Assembly: GCA_034509425.1 (NCBI GenBank)
Contig: JAVTVJ010000041.1
Location: 1,275,501-1,339,500, forward strand
Direction: 5' to 3'
Source of the DNA: Eopsaltria australis
Taxonomy: Eukaryota > Chordata > Aves > Passeriformes > Petroicidae
Length of the DNA stretch: 64,000 bases
Part shown: positions 27,017-40,061 of the stretch, in pieces
How the letters are laid out: each line of letters opens with the position of its first letter
Position numbering within the stretch: the stretch's first letter is position 1
Made by a program: the position numbers and the translations under genes
The notes under the pieces: model-generated
The model's database searches: none
What the model saw: only the letters and a program-made list of their open reading frames with translations
What the model was told of the DNA's origin: nothing

Positions 27017-30000
27017 AAACATTAATAGGGAGAAATCCAGATCCCATCAAAGTCAATGGGAATTTTGGCATTGATCAAGAGGGCCAGGATTGCACACATA
27101 ATCTAAATGCAGATGCCTGGAAGAACATGGGAAGCAGACACAAATTCAGCAATGGCTCTGAGGCCCAGTGATCCCCATGATGTTGCCTTCCAGGGAGCTG
27201 CCTACCAGCAGTGAAACCCTAATGAAAAACATCTTTCAGAAAGTGCTTTCTGCACCATTTTTCTGACTTGTGTACAGGTCAATGTGCTGTTTAGAAGGAA
27301 GGGTAAATAAAGTGCCTTGGTCTTGCTATTGCAGAAAGAGTGATTCATGACAATGCTGTAGAACTTGAAGCTGAAATACTTGAGCTTGGCTGGAGGATAA
27401 TGGGCTCTGTGGAGGCTGCTGTGCAGCTCATGATCCATGCTGACAAACTATGGAAAAAGACATTTTAGCTAAATTACCATCTGTATGAAAACTGTACACT
27501 AGGATTAGTTACTTCCACCTTTCTAAATTAGATAAAGCAAGGACAGGGGGACTAATGAAATGACCAAGAGGGAGGAAAAATGGTTTCATGTTATCTTGTA
27601 TATCTTCTCCAAGTTGCATAGACATTTGGGAGAAAATGTCTAGCTCTAAAGGCAGATTTTTCAGAGCTCAGAAGCTGACATGATATTTCTGTTCACAGAT
27701 ACAGGAAACAGAAATATGAGTTTCTGTGTCAAACAGAAAAATCAGAAATGTGTCTTCTATTATTTTGATATGCACAAATTTCTTCTAACATCTCATAAGG
27801 AATAATAATATTGATGAAAGGCAATGTCTGATTCTGAAGTATTAACAAAAAAAATCTGTTCTTGCAGATTTTAGATTTTATAGGTTTGTATTGATCTTTC
27901 CTCCTCTCAGTTATAGAATATCTTGCTTTTTAAATTAAACAACTAATTGATTTTTTGGTCTAGCAACTGTTGTTCCAGTGCCTCACCTACATCTGATCAA
28001 ATATTTCTTTCATTCAATGAGAGAAGAGCTGAAAGCAGTTTAAGCAGTGGCTCTGTCAATGACCACTAGCTCAGGATTTGGCCTGAAAACAGGTAACATC
28101 CTTATTTTCTCATTTGCTATATCTACCCCTGGAAAGGATTGCTTTTCAGGAAGTCACTTCTAGAGTCTTTGACAGCAGGGAAAAGGGTGAGTATTCTTTC
28201 TAATTTAAAGATTAATTTAGTTTTATGATACAAAGCAAGCTGCTAAAATGTGTTCTCTGGGGACCTGGGTAAAGAACAGATCAATGAAGAAAACATGCAA
28301 GTGCATTTCAGACCTTCTCTCCTTCTGCTTTCCAAAAACAAGGCTATTGTACAAGTTTTCCATATCAACCTTACCCTTGTTCATCCTCTTTTGAATATTT
28401 TACTAGCATATTTTGTTTCTGAATGCTTTTCCACACTGCCACGAGGTGCCAAGTGCTGTTAGGTTTGGGAATTGCCATGCATTCCTTCTGGTGCACAAGT
28501 ATGACAATAAATAGGTTTACCAGGTCAACTCCAACCTCTAAAGCTTCTGGAAACATGAGAGTTCTCCTTCTCTGTGGAATGCAAAAGGCTTGCTTACAAG
28601 AGCACATTTTTAAGCCCACAAGTGTGAGTGGGTTTGAAATGTGTGCAGCTGACCTCTCTTGGTCCTAATGAAAACACGCATCTGGCAGCACTGGAATTCC
28701 TGCTATAAAATAATCCTGCTCTGAGGGTTGGTGACTCAATGATACTCTGGACCCCTTTTTTCTTTCCTAGATTGCCTGATTTTTTGTTCCTTTTTTGTCA
28801 CCCTGACAGCCAGTGACAGACAGGTGTTCCGTCTCTGTTTTACTTCTTGCTTCCTTTTTTGATCATTTTGAATGCTTAGTTTAAGGCATCTCATATAGCT
28901 CAGAAAATGACCTATTTTTAATGACTCATTTTAGTTTTAGCATCCCCCTCCTTGCTAGCAGACCATCCAATCCCTCAGAACTGCCTATATCATAAACTTT
29001 GCCTTCTACACTTCTTTAGTGCACAGTAAATGTAAATTATTTTTACAAAAAAAAAAAAAATTGTATCATTGAAGATGTCCTCCTACCACCTAGAAAAATA
29101 TTCAGCTTCACTTGTAATTTATTAACTTCCTCACTTAGTTTCTGGTGTGTTCATTTTTCATGGTTCAAAAGACCTGTCGTTCTGCCTGCAAGCTTAAAGC
29201 ATTATCCCATTATCACTAGGGATCAATATGTAATTTTACCTCCAAAAATACTTTTCAGAGATCTGTTTCTCCCATGGCTAGTCCTGTGTATGCTCTTAAT
29301 TATAGTCATGACTAATTCTAACAAGTTGGACAGTATTAATTCCGTATTGCTATGAAATATCTTTCCCAGCTGATTTAGAAAACTGTGTCTCTTTAACTGT
29401 AGCTGTTTAGGTGAATTGTTTAAAGAGTTGGCACACAGCTGTAGTTGTATGAAATTACACAGTCTCAAGTTTAAGCTGTTAGTACACAATGCTGGAGACA
29501 GCTTGGAATAGCCATGTCAAAAACCTATCTTTAAAGTATCAAATTTGTATGATTCCTTCTCTAGTTCTGGTCAGTTCTTTACTTGAACTTTTAGCAAAAG
29601 ATGAAGAACTCATTTCAATCTGCCTGCTATTTGGCACACCTGAAGCTGCAGCTCTGGACTGAAATTTAGAAATTTCTGGCCAGAAATTTAGATTTTAAAA
29701 CTGCAAATATCAAGGCTGGATCTAGGTCCTAAATATAGCAAAATCTATGCATTGTTAGATTTGAACGCCTGGATTACCTTTGGCTGCTCCTTGGAGTCCT
29801 ACTTTTAGATAAAGTTGTCCTGTAAATAATCGTATTTCTAATGAGATTCAGGAAGGAGGCAAACAATGTCTTTTCCTACCCAGCACGTTGAAATAAAACA
29901 ATCCTTAGCTCTTTTTCAGCCAGGAGGAGGTAGCTGGGACTGAAACATGTAATGGCATCTCATGGCCCTTCTTGATAGGCTGTTCCTCGTGAAAGAGCAG

Positions 30001-30074
30001 CAGGTCCTTTCCTTGTCTCTTCCAAGGACCTGCTTCCCTCCACAGGCAGAACTCAAGGGCTGTCATCTCACTCC

Positions 30075-30115
30075 TCTTTTCCATCACTGTAAAACAGAAT
30101 TATCTCCACCACACT
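30075..30115 (+). mobile_element. Possible MIR relic
   Basis: CTTTTCCATCACTGTAAAACAGAATTATCT resembles the MIR region TTTCCCCATCTGTAAAATGGGGATAATA (positions about 30074-30104). It is short and weak, and listed only as a candidate. Confidence 0.3.
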
Positions 30116-33100
30116 GCCAGCCTGAGCTAACAGCTCAGCCACAGAGCCCCCACCTCCAGCTGCTGCTGAGGGATTGCTTCATCTCCCCAAAATAGGCTTT
30201 AACTGAATTTCTAGGGACCTTACAAGTCACAGCTATGGGCACCCCAACTAGCAAACATTTTACAATCCTGCTGTCTGAAATAACTGGGGAAAAAAGGGCG
30301 TTACTTAGCTTTTTATCTCTGTGTGTATTTTTTCTTATTTAATTTACTCTGTTCATCTTCTGCTCATACTGTACGGTGGCATAACAAAACCAGTTTTTCT
30401 ATCTTTAAACCCTTAAGGAAGAAAGTATGAAGATATGATTGTTACAATAGGTTTTTCAGGCTTCTTTTTCTACGGGTGTGAGAAGAATTCTTTGTGACAG
30501 CAGATTTAGGGAAGAGGAAAGAGGCAGGAAAAGGGATAAGGGCTGATGAGATTGATACCTTGTTACTGAACAGTAAAAAACTGGGTTTGTGTTCTGGACA
30601 GACCTCTAATATTACCCTGTAAAGCAGAAAACCTAAATTAATCTTGTGTTTGGTTTTAGATTTGTGGCTTGTAAAGACTAAATGTACTGTTTTGTGTTTT
30701 TTTTTCCTTTCCATATATGACAAGCTGAAGCTTAAGTATTCCCTCTTAAGCCTTTAAATAATTCAGGCTTGTCTCTGAGGGGAATACAGCAGATGTGCAA
30801 ATGGTCCCTGTGCTCGCCATGGAAATGCTCTCCAGAGCATTGTGAGCTGACAGGGCTGCAGTGCACAGGACTCTGCCACCCTGCCAAAACACGAGCTGCT
30901 CATCTGTGAGGAGCCCTGAGAGCAGGGGCTGCTGTGGCTCAGGCTCTGCTCCTGCTCTGCCACCCTGGGGGACAGACAGGACACCCAGGCAGGAGCTTTG
31001 TGTGCAGCTGTGATGCACAGGCACATCGTGGGCTCTGTGCCATCGAGTGTCTCACCAGGGCACATTTACCATCTCTCACTGGCTGCATCAATTGCTCTCA
31101 CAGGTTTTTATGGCATTTTCCTGTCTGCCTTCTCTTCCGCCTTCTTTGCTCTGTGCCCCATTTTTCATGAGAGCAAATTTCTCCCCTCTCTCTCCTGATC
31201 CTTTAAAAAAAAAAGATCATTTTTATATAATTTGCTTCTTATATTTTCTCCTCAGTACCTGCGGCAGCTGCTTTGCAGGTCCCCTGCTGTGCAAATCGCC
31301 CTTCACAGAGGAAGATCTTCCTGTCAGTGACTGACAAGAGGTGCCAGGAGCAGGCTACGAGACTTTTGAAACCTGTGAGTTGGCAAATCAGCAGGTACCT
31401 GTGTGCAGTTCTGGATACGCCCCCAGCATTAGTTCCTAACTTGTATCAAAGAGTTTTTAGGATGATATGGCCCACAGGCAGAGATTCAGGTTAAAAGGAA
31501 CACAGTGTCTGGCTGCATCTATCATCCAGGCTTTTTTGTTTTAAATATAATGACACCAGCGATTTGTTCTTGGGGAGGATTTTGACTTGTGTTTTGTTGT
31601 TGGTTTTTTTGTTTGTTGTGGGGTTTTTTTTGTTTTTATTTTATAGGAACTGTGTTTACAACAGCCTAAACAAGGAGAAAATATTCTTAATACTAAACAG
31701 CTCTTGTTTTTCTTCTCCAAAGAAATAAAGATGCCTTTCATATTTTCTGAGGCTGACAATGTTGAAGAGGCTAAGATACAGGATAAACTGAAGAAAAGGA
31801 GGAAGAGACCTGCTGTAACTACCATTTTCTTTGGGGAAGATTATGGGATTTTTAGGTGGGACTGGGGGTGCCCTGGACAGTCGTCTCTCCTTGATGTACA
31901 GTTGAAGGCAAAGGGTCTGCAGGGGTTTGGAAACTTGGTTTAGTTACTGAAACATCTTAAAGAGGTTTAAAATCTGTCCTAAGTGAAAGCACTTTGCAGA
32001 AGAAGGTGTAGCTTTCAGGCAAAACAACACTTGAATCAAATGCAGAATAAATAGCCTGAGTAAAGGACACAGAATTTGGTCCACTGTGATCATTTGATCT
32101 GAGTGGCTTAAGGCTTTGCATGCTTGGTACTTGCAAACCAGCTGTGAAATGCAGGAAATACAAGTAGCCGTGGTCTGACATTTCCCCATCTGTTCCCAAT
32201 ATTTAATAATTTGCTCTCTTCTCTGAGCATATTAAGTTTATTTATAAATCTAAAAAATATGTTTTATTTTATATAATGAGCTTAAAGCAATAATGGCCTT
32301 TTTGCTCCAAAATGCTCAAAGCACCCTCCTTTGCCAGATGGAGGGTATTAATTTTTCTGGGGAATTTGTGTATAAGGTACAGATGGACAAGACACAGTTT
32401 TAGCACACCAGGCTTTAGCCTTGCTGTTCTGTGTGTTTCTATTCTCCAGAGCTTCTGTGCAGTGAATGTTTTAAAAGGCCTAAATTCTTTTTTGCATTGC
32501 TCTGAGGATGATGGAGAGTGAGGACTGAATCCTGATTCTCACAGTTGGGATCAGAGCTTTATCAGCCATAAAAAAACCTTTCCCTTTGAGAAGCTTGCTA
32601 AGAATTATCCTCACCATCAGTACGAATTTTGCTGTTGAGCTGAGCAGCTCTAAACACAACTAAACCAAACCAGCTAAGAGCAGCTTTTAAAATATTTTAG
32701 GAAAGTCTTGTTTTCACATATGAGATTATAAATTATATGGAGAAGAAAAACATATTTGATCTAAATGCCTGCATACACAAAAAGTGACAGAGCACATGCT
32801 CCAGATTTATGCTGATGCATTTCAGCTAATGCAGGGTCCATGCTCATTCTGGGAGTGGGAGGTGGCACTTTCGGGATCCTGGGTCCTCACCAAGCCTTTG
32901 TCCGTGGGGGTTCCTGTGTCTGCCCAGGCAGCTCTAAAACAAAGAAATGCTCACTGCTCTTCATTCTGGGGAGAGCCTAAAGGGACAAGGATTCCATCTT
33001 CCAGGTTTTGCATTGTTGGTTTTTATGACAATGGAGCCTTTTTCCTCGTTTCCATGCAGTACTAGGAAAAACCATTTCTCCACTTCATTACCTCGGGTCT

Positions 33101-34639
33101 CTCAAGGATAAAAACAAGTACAGCTTAAGTGAAATTGAAGCATTGAAGGTACTAAAAGCAGTATGAGTCTTCCAATTTGAATAATGTTGTTAAAAAATAA
33201 TTACTGCTGAGGTTGTGGTATCTCCCAGCTATATCAGACACATCCCCAAACTCTTCTGCACTGTGGTCTGTTAAACCCTTAAGTGCACGTCTGTGTAAAG
33301 GCACTTGGGAACATTAATTCACAGCTACAGTTCATTCAAATGAATTTTTCTGAGGTTTCCTGTTTAGGAAAGCCTAAATTTATTACAAGAGGTCTGGCTA
33401 ACAGCCCTGAAATGGAAGTGATCACAAGAACAAGCATTTCTATGACATTCCTGCTACAAGCCCTCACCACCAATATTTTTCCTTGAACTCCCAGCCTCTA
33501 TATCCTGAAAATAACACAGGTAAATCCCCAGTCCTTTACACATATTGAAAAACCTACCAAGTGAAAGGAACAGCATAATAAATGATCAAGCATAAAATGT
33601 TGCTTTGGCTAAGATGTTTCCCAGCAGTTATACAACAAAATTTAAATCAATTGATTTCCCTGGAAAAACTCTAATACATGTCTCTGCAGCAATTCTTCAG
33701 CATGTTTCTCTAGGTTTAATATCATTTCAGGAACGGCTTTTTGGAATAGTTTTCACAGAAACCACTGAAGGAAGGAGACGTTACCTGAATGAATAATAAG
33801 CAAAATATGCTGAGCAGATGGTGCAGACATCCAGGATCTAATTTCTACTAGACTTGAAATGTGATCATTCAGCTGCCTTTACGTTTTCCATGTGAGGATA
33901 ACAAAAACACCTTTGGAAAACTGCCAGCTTTCCCTATAAGTTTTAAGCATTTTCTAAGCAAATCTTTGAGATTTTTTGTTTGCCAAATGGAAGTTGCTAG
34001 TGTTCTTAGAGCTGTCTAATTTATTTTGATGTGGAGCTGCAGTACAATTTTCACTTGTAAAATTTTGTTTTCAAGTAGAAAATTATTGCAGCTTGTAGGA
34101 TATTGGAGGAAGTTTCCAGTCAGATTTTTTTTTGGAAGAAGAGTAACATGAAAAGAGTAATGATTTTCTTGCTGAAAATGAATAGAGATTGAGATCCAGT
34201 TTTTGATTCACAGCACAGCTTTAAGAAAACCATTCTGGATTTCTGCCTTTAATGTGACAGTAACTGAGACATGTGTATCTTATGTTAGTTTTCTTTATTT
34301 TCTTTTATTTTTTCACTTAGGTTTTTTTATTATTTCAATAACTGCCATCTTATTTTTTCCCCATGCACTTTATTTGTTAGGTTTTATCTCTATGCCAGTA
34401 TTTCATTATTCTTTTAAATCCCTTCCTTCTTTCCTTGTAATTTTAAACCTTGTTAGATTTATTTGACTGCTTTCCTTCATTTTTTTTCCCTTGTCTTTAT
34501 TCTCTTTCTTTCATTTCTTCTTTCATAATTTGTTTTCTGCATTAGACCCCTTTTTAAAAACACTGCAGTTTTTTGTGTGCTTTTCTTTCCCAGTGGAAGA
34601 GAAATAGTGAAGAAACTGCTGCTGTCTGAGTAGTGATGC

Positions 34640-35006
34640 CTTTTTCTGGTCTTAGGAAATAAAGGCTCAGACACAGTGAAAGGGTTGGGGGTTGTTTCCC
34701 TCGGTATTTTAATAGGATCCCGTTCGATGGCTTCTGCCGTCCAGGTAGAACACGCCGCAAAAGCCCCGTCCCCCCAGTTGAGTGTACAATTAAAGACTCT
34801 ACACATTAGCATATCTACCAGGAGGGCCCAATAAGGGGCCTGGGTGGGATAACTTCTAGTTTACAAAATCTATCCTACTAGGAGACCTTGAGGGCTCATG
34901 AAAACAGGGTGTTTGGTCTCTAGCTCTACGTGGCTTCAGGGGTGTTTAGTCTACCGGCCTCCTAAACACCATGAAACCAGGCTAAACTATCACCTAAAGC
35001 ATCACA
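34640..35006 (-). mobile_element. Probable second LTR fragment, minus orientation
   Basis: Read on the minus strand, it starts TGTGATGCTTTAGG (35006), has a CCTATTAAAATACC TATA/poly(A)-like signal (about 34715) and then CACTGTGTCTGAGCC (about 34670). This is the layout of a short avian retroviral LTR. It has more CpG (CCGTCCAGG, AACACGCCGC, CCGTTCGATGG) than its flanks, as expected of a younger insertion. No clean target-site duplication was found, so the ends are approximate. It abuts the ERVL-like LTR on its right. Confidence 0.5.
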
Positions 35007-35099
35007 AGGATGCATGCTAATACTTGTGAATATAGGGAACAGGGTACGACATATTCAGGAGAAAAAGCAGAAAAAATCCCTCAGGCATCAGTAGGTTGC

Positions 35100-35425
35100 A
35101 CAGGTATTTTGGGTGTGCAAGGCAGGGTTTTGGAATTGGGATCATCAGAGGTGGCTTTCTGTGGGAAGCTGCCAGAAACTTCCCCCGTGTCCAGGGAAGG
35201 CAATGCCAGCCAGATCCAAGAGAGATCCAGCCCTGGCCAAGGCTCTGGGAACACAGGTGGAGAATTCAGGAGGAAAGGAAAGCTTGGGAAGAAGGGAGGG
35301 TGGGGGAAAGGTGTTTTAAGGTTTAGTCTTTATTTTGCATTATTGACCCACAAAATTGTTATATTTTTGCTCCCCTGTCCAGTTGAGCATGGGAAGGGAT
35401 AAACCATTTCTGGTGGGCAGCTGCT
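35100..35425 (+). mobile_element. ERVL-type LTR fragment, plus orientation
   Basis: Blocks resembling the recurrent avian ERVL LTR as I recall it: AGCTGCCAGAAACTTCCCCC (35168), CAATGCCAGCCAGATCCAAG (35201), CTGGCCAAGG (35233), GGTGTTTTAAGGTTTAGTCT (35310), GACCCACAAA (35345), GCTCCCCTGTCCAG (35369) and GGTGGGCAGCTG (35412). The order fits, but a middle part seems to be missing between about 35340 and 35345. There is no retroviral coding sequence beside it, so this is a solo or partial LTR, long inactive. Confidence 0.65.
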
Positions 35426-37423
35426 CCCCTGGGGAAGAGAGTGCTGAGGGATGGGAGCTGCCGCATCAAAATGCAGGCTGCAATTAGCCAAACTAAGCAG
35501 CCATCTCAGCTGGCAGATATTGAGAGTTTGGTTCTTTCTTGTGTCCAAATGATTTGATTTAATTGTGCATTTCAGAGTACTGCAGCCTGGAGCTAGCAGA
35601 ACTGGAGAGATGTGGAGGGGCTGGAGTTCAGGGGCAAGCCAACCTGTGGGCAACCAAAAGGACTGGGCTGGCTGAGTGCTGGGCAGGGTTAATGTGCATA
35701 GCTGGACGTCTCAATAATCTCCTTTCTTACTTCTCCAAAAGACACTTCATATTGCCATTTCCTTTCTTAATTTGTAGGTTTTCTTTCCTCTCTGATGCAG
35801 CTTTGACAATGAGTTTTGCTGTGTGGAAATTATCCATATGTTTTCATCAAACAGTATCTCTTAAAATGCTCTGGGAAGTTTTGACAAATAGACAATTTTT
35901 CACCTGGTGTTTGGCTCTTTCTGAGGTGACCCTAAAACAGAATCAGTAGTGTTCCCACAGCCATAAAGATTGAAGAGCAGACCTTTTTTTTCAACCGTTC
36001 AGAGCTTCCATTTCAGTCTTTTGAGGCTACAAACCTTTAAGTCATCACTGACTCCTGCACAGGCAGACACCTGTGGAATCCCTGAGACATGGCTCTGTTT
36101 TGGAGCAGGACTGGATGCTATAATCACCTTGTGCTGCTGGAATTCTTTGTGAGTTTCAACCTCTACCAGCAAGTTGCTGCTAAACGCCCTTTTCAATACT
36201 TAACTCGGAAATTTGTAAAAATAGGCCAAAAATGTGTCCTGTTTTTTTAGCAAAATGCATGAAATTATCAGTTCACCTGGCAAAAGCCATAAAAGAGCTT
36301 TTGTTTTGAATACAAGGGGCACTGTTTCTCTGCAGATGTTTGCACAAGGGAAAGCTGCAAGGGTAGCATTTGTCAGCTTAAATAAAGAGCACAGAGCTGT
36401 GTATCTTCCCTCACCAATGATTCTTCCAGTGAATATGATCACGAAGGAAATTGAATTCAAACATCATCTTATCCCCATGCTAATTTGTGCACTCACTGGC
36501 TCTCTCACAAGATACCAGGAATCCAAACAGAATCGAAAGCAACTGCTGCTGGGTTTTGGTGGTTAACACTGTAATTGTGCCATTTTAGAAGAAGGCAGCC
36601 CTAAGAGAAGGTGATTGTGCCTTTGGAGGTAGGGCCCAGACTCAGGGCTGGTGTTAATTGCTGTTCAGCCCAGTGAAGCTAATGCTGATAGAAGGTGCCT
36701 CAGGGTGTCTATCTGTTTATGTAGCTCCACTCTCCCCTAGGCTGCTTCCCTGACTTAATCCCTCCCCTATCCAGCTTAGAAACGCATTTCTTTTCCTCAT
36801 TTAAGACCCTTCATATTTAGTATTAGTATAAAGAGGAAACAGAGCCCCAGGAGAAAGATCAGAGTTTCTGTTCTGTTGAGGCATCAGAGTCATTCTTCCC
36901 TTAATGAAGAGGAACAGCAGGATGGATAAAAATCAATGACTTAAAAATAAATTGGGCTTTTAATTTAAGTTTAAAAAAGTCTTTCTTGAGTGAAACTTTA
37001 AAATTAAGTTTTAAACCCACATTGAGTCCAATTTATTCTGATGTATTAAATAATTCAAAGTTTAAAAAAAACAAAACCCAAAAGGTGTTGCTGGCAAGGT
37101 GCTCACATGAGCTCAGTGAATCACTGTTTCATTACCAGTGAAGAGAATATGACTCTGCTACATTCCATTTACTTAATATCATTCAGTGGTTAAAGCCAAC
37201 ATTGAGATATGTTTTCATTGTGGACTCTTCAGTTATTTCCTAAAAAAGATAATGAAAAAGCAGGACGCTTATTTACTACAAGCATAATGGTTGGAAACAA
37301 CCATTGCAAGTCAAGCCTTCCTGTATTGATTAAAACAATTAATTTGAAAAGGAAGATGTAGCTTTATAACTTTTTATTTTCCCCTCGGATTAATTTGTAT
37401 TTATAAACATTGAATTATAATCC

Positions 37424-37457
37424 ACATTTATATACATTTTACATTTATATACATTTT
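37424..37457. repeat. 17-bp perfect direct repeat
   Basis: ACATTTATATACATTTT occurs twice with no spacer in an AT-rich stretch. Confidence 0.93.
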
Positions 37458-37748
37458 TCATAGTTTCTTTAATGGATGTGTATAGTTATAAAGCCCTGTC
37501 TGCACACAAAATGAAATGGCTATACTTAGTCATAAATCAGTGTGCTTTAAAAATGACCAGCCTGAGATAACCAGCCTCATTTTAGGAAAATAACAGGATT
37601 ATTGATAAAAAAAACAAGACAAAATCAAATCAGTTTTATGTTTGCTGACTTAAAGGTTGTGATTCTCTATTACACTGTTCTGTTCTCAGCCTTCATACAA
37701 GTTGCTAATCAGGGTCCAGCTCATCAGGGTTTAATGTGCAATCAATCA

Positions 37749-37777
37749 GGTTACAGGACAGGTTACAGGACAGGTTA
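37749..37777. repeat. 12-bp tandem repeat
   Basis: GGTTACAGGACA twice followed by a partial third copy (GGTTA). Confidence 0.92.
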
Positions 37778-38456
37778 TTTATTGGAACAATGACAGTGCC
37801 ACCACCTTTTGGCATGTCTGTGTCACTCTTGAAAAACAAGAGCCCTGGACACCTGCCATGGAGGAGGATTGGTGTGTGGGCAGAGCCTGCTGCTTGATTC
37901 ACTCACATCCTTGATTTCTCTTTCATTCCATGAAGTGAGAACACCTGTCCTTCCCTAGCAAGATCCCTGTGTGCATCTGACCATTATCTGGGCTACAGAA
38001 AACACACAGCAGCCCCTGCAGATGAGACACTGGTCAGCAAATCTGCAGGAAACACCAATGGGAGGAAGAATTTGCTCAGAAGGCTGAGCAGCTCTTCACA
38101 GCCCAAATCTAAATCTTGCCACTTGTTTGGGACTGGTCTTGATGCATGAGCACTTTGACTCATTGAGTTGGAGTTGGAGTTGTTTTCAGTGTCAGTAAAT
38201 GGACACACGTCCATGGTTGTAGGACCTGAAGATGTGCTCAGTCTGCCTCCAGGCCTCACTGACAGCCTTTGCACTAGCAGGGGAAATTCACTTTGGAGCT
38301 GAAGACATCCTGGCAGACCCTGAAAAAAGTAAAGTGAACTGTCATTGAGCACTGCAGGGTAAAGGCCTAATCTGGATTTGGATTCTGATTTGTAACACTG
38401 CTGTATCATGGGCTGGGAGGGGAAGCTGTTATGTGACTTTTCCAACATGTGCAATA

Positions 38457-38480
38457 TGTGTGTGTGTGTGTGTGTGTGTG
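38457..38480. repeat. (TG)12 microsatellite
   Basis: Twelve uninterrupted TG units. Confidence 0.97.
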
Positions 38481-40027
38481 AAAGGCAAATACTGTTGTGC
38501 AAAGAACTGAAGTTCCACATTTGCATATGCAGCCGTTTCAGGATTTACCCCAACACGGACTATTGATGGCAGTAACATTTCTGCTTACACACCAATATCC
38601 TTGTTTCTTTTGTAAAAGCTTTTCCCCCCCTCTTCCCCCGCTCCCATCCCCCTGTTGTCTTTGTGCCTGGTATTTTTCCACACTTTATTTCCTAAAAGAC
38701 TAGCAGGTTTGACGATGCATTGTGATTTCTTTTCTACAGGGCTTTATGAAGGAAGCTGGAGGCAGTTCTCATTAGTCTCACTGACATCTTTTATCACTTA
38801 TCAGAGGAACAAGCAAACGGAGAGCAATTCCTTTGATCATGGCAAAAGTAGAAAGAGTATTAAAAACCCTATGAAGATTCACTAAGTAGAAAGTGGAAAA
38901 GACAGTCTGTGGCATGTTTCAAAGTAGTAACATGATTTAAAGTTGCCAGATTTGCTTGTATATATTAAAGAATTGTTAATGATGCTACATTTTACATGCA
39001 TCCTTAGGTCTTTGTTTTTTTGTTTTCGTTTGTTGTTTTTTTTTAACAGACAGAGGAGTTCTTAGGTAGAATGGATGGATTAGATCAATTGAAAAATATC
39101 TCTAAAAGGTGAGCTGTGTCAGAGAGGAATTCTGTGATTCAATGAAAATTCTTGAAAATAAAAATAAGGTTGTAACGGCAGCACAATGGATTGAAAAAGA
39201 AACTTGCTCTCATGGGAAAATGTTAAGAAATCTTAAGAATTCCTTTTCTTTAGGAGGCATTCTGTGGTGAATCAATGCATGTTTGTGAAGACTGCATATA
39301 GGAACGGCAATGCTTGCAATTACCCATGTATACCTGACTGCCTAGCTCTGACCTCAGAGTGCTGCTGCTTCTTCATTCTGTGGAGAAAATAAGAGTTTTT
39401 CAGTGGTTCTGAGTATTGATTCACCTGCCATGATGTCCTTGTCTTGTGCCTTACATCATTACCAACAGGGCATGGACAAAGACAGGTGAATCTACCCTCC
39501 TACCCACAGCTAATGAGAATTATGTACTCCAGATCCACTGGTGTTTTTCTGTTTGGCTGCAGCTCAGTTTTCCAATGATTAAAAATCCCTTCTCAATCTC
39601 TATGTGGTGATCAGCTCGTATCTCAAAGCATCAGATTCAAATTGCCCTTGAAAGTCCATTTCTCAACCTGTGAAAATACAGAGATCACAACTTTTTAGGC
39701 GTTTTTTTTCAGCATGGACACTGTGCCAGCCTTGTCCCTGCACTGTTTTTCACTACCATAGCCAATTTTAAACTATGTTGATTTTGATTTGGATACAATG
39801 CAATGCAATACATTTCTACAGCAGCTTTTATGCAAGCATGCCAGGGCACTTTCTGATCAAGCTAAAATTAGCTCTGAACTACATACAAATTCCAAAAAGT
39901 TTTGTTTAATAATCCCCAAAGCAACAACTAAAAAAACCCCACCAAGTGGTAAAGAGAATGTAGAAATTTGTGCACTCAGTTCAAAGTTAAAACAAGGCAG
40001 GGGGGCGAATTCTCTCTAATGCCCAAG

Positions 40028-40061
40028 TAAGAGGATGAGGTAATTAAGAGGATGAGGTAAT
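40028..40061. repeat. 17-bp perfect direct repeat
   Basis: TAAGAGGATGAGGTAAT occurs twice back to back. Confidence 0.93.

Larger units (their letters stand above)
21160..34639. other. Non-coding stretch with one CR1 end
   Basis: No gene seen. It holds the CTCF-like site at 22.3 kb, the exact 65-bp duplication, A- and T-rich runs, the CR1 3' end at 26.95 kb and a weak MIR candidate at 30.1 kb. An open frame at 31704-31943 has a Lys/Arg-rich stretch but no known domain and no convincing splice context. Confidence 0.6.

Noticed and set aside
31704..31943. 79-codon frame with a Lys/Arg-rich segment
   Set aside because: It looks mildly protein-like, but no family was recognised and no clear acceptor and donor pair frames it. 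Not supported as an exon.
34477..34812. 111-codon minus-strand open frame
   Set aside because: It overlaps the minus-orientation LTR fragment and continues into A/T-rich flank; it is not a retroviral gene.
35010..35402. 130-codon open frame
   Set aside because: It lies almost entirely inside the ERVL-type LTR, which is non-coding.
37993..38526. 177-codon minus-strand open frame
   Set aside because: It includes the (TG)n microsatellite read as Thr-His repeats, and has no protein-like domain or splice context.
38630..38655. C/T-rich tract as a possible promoter or splice element
   Set aside because: Simple polypyrimidine sequence with no exon or CpG context.
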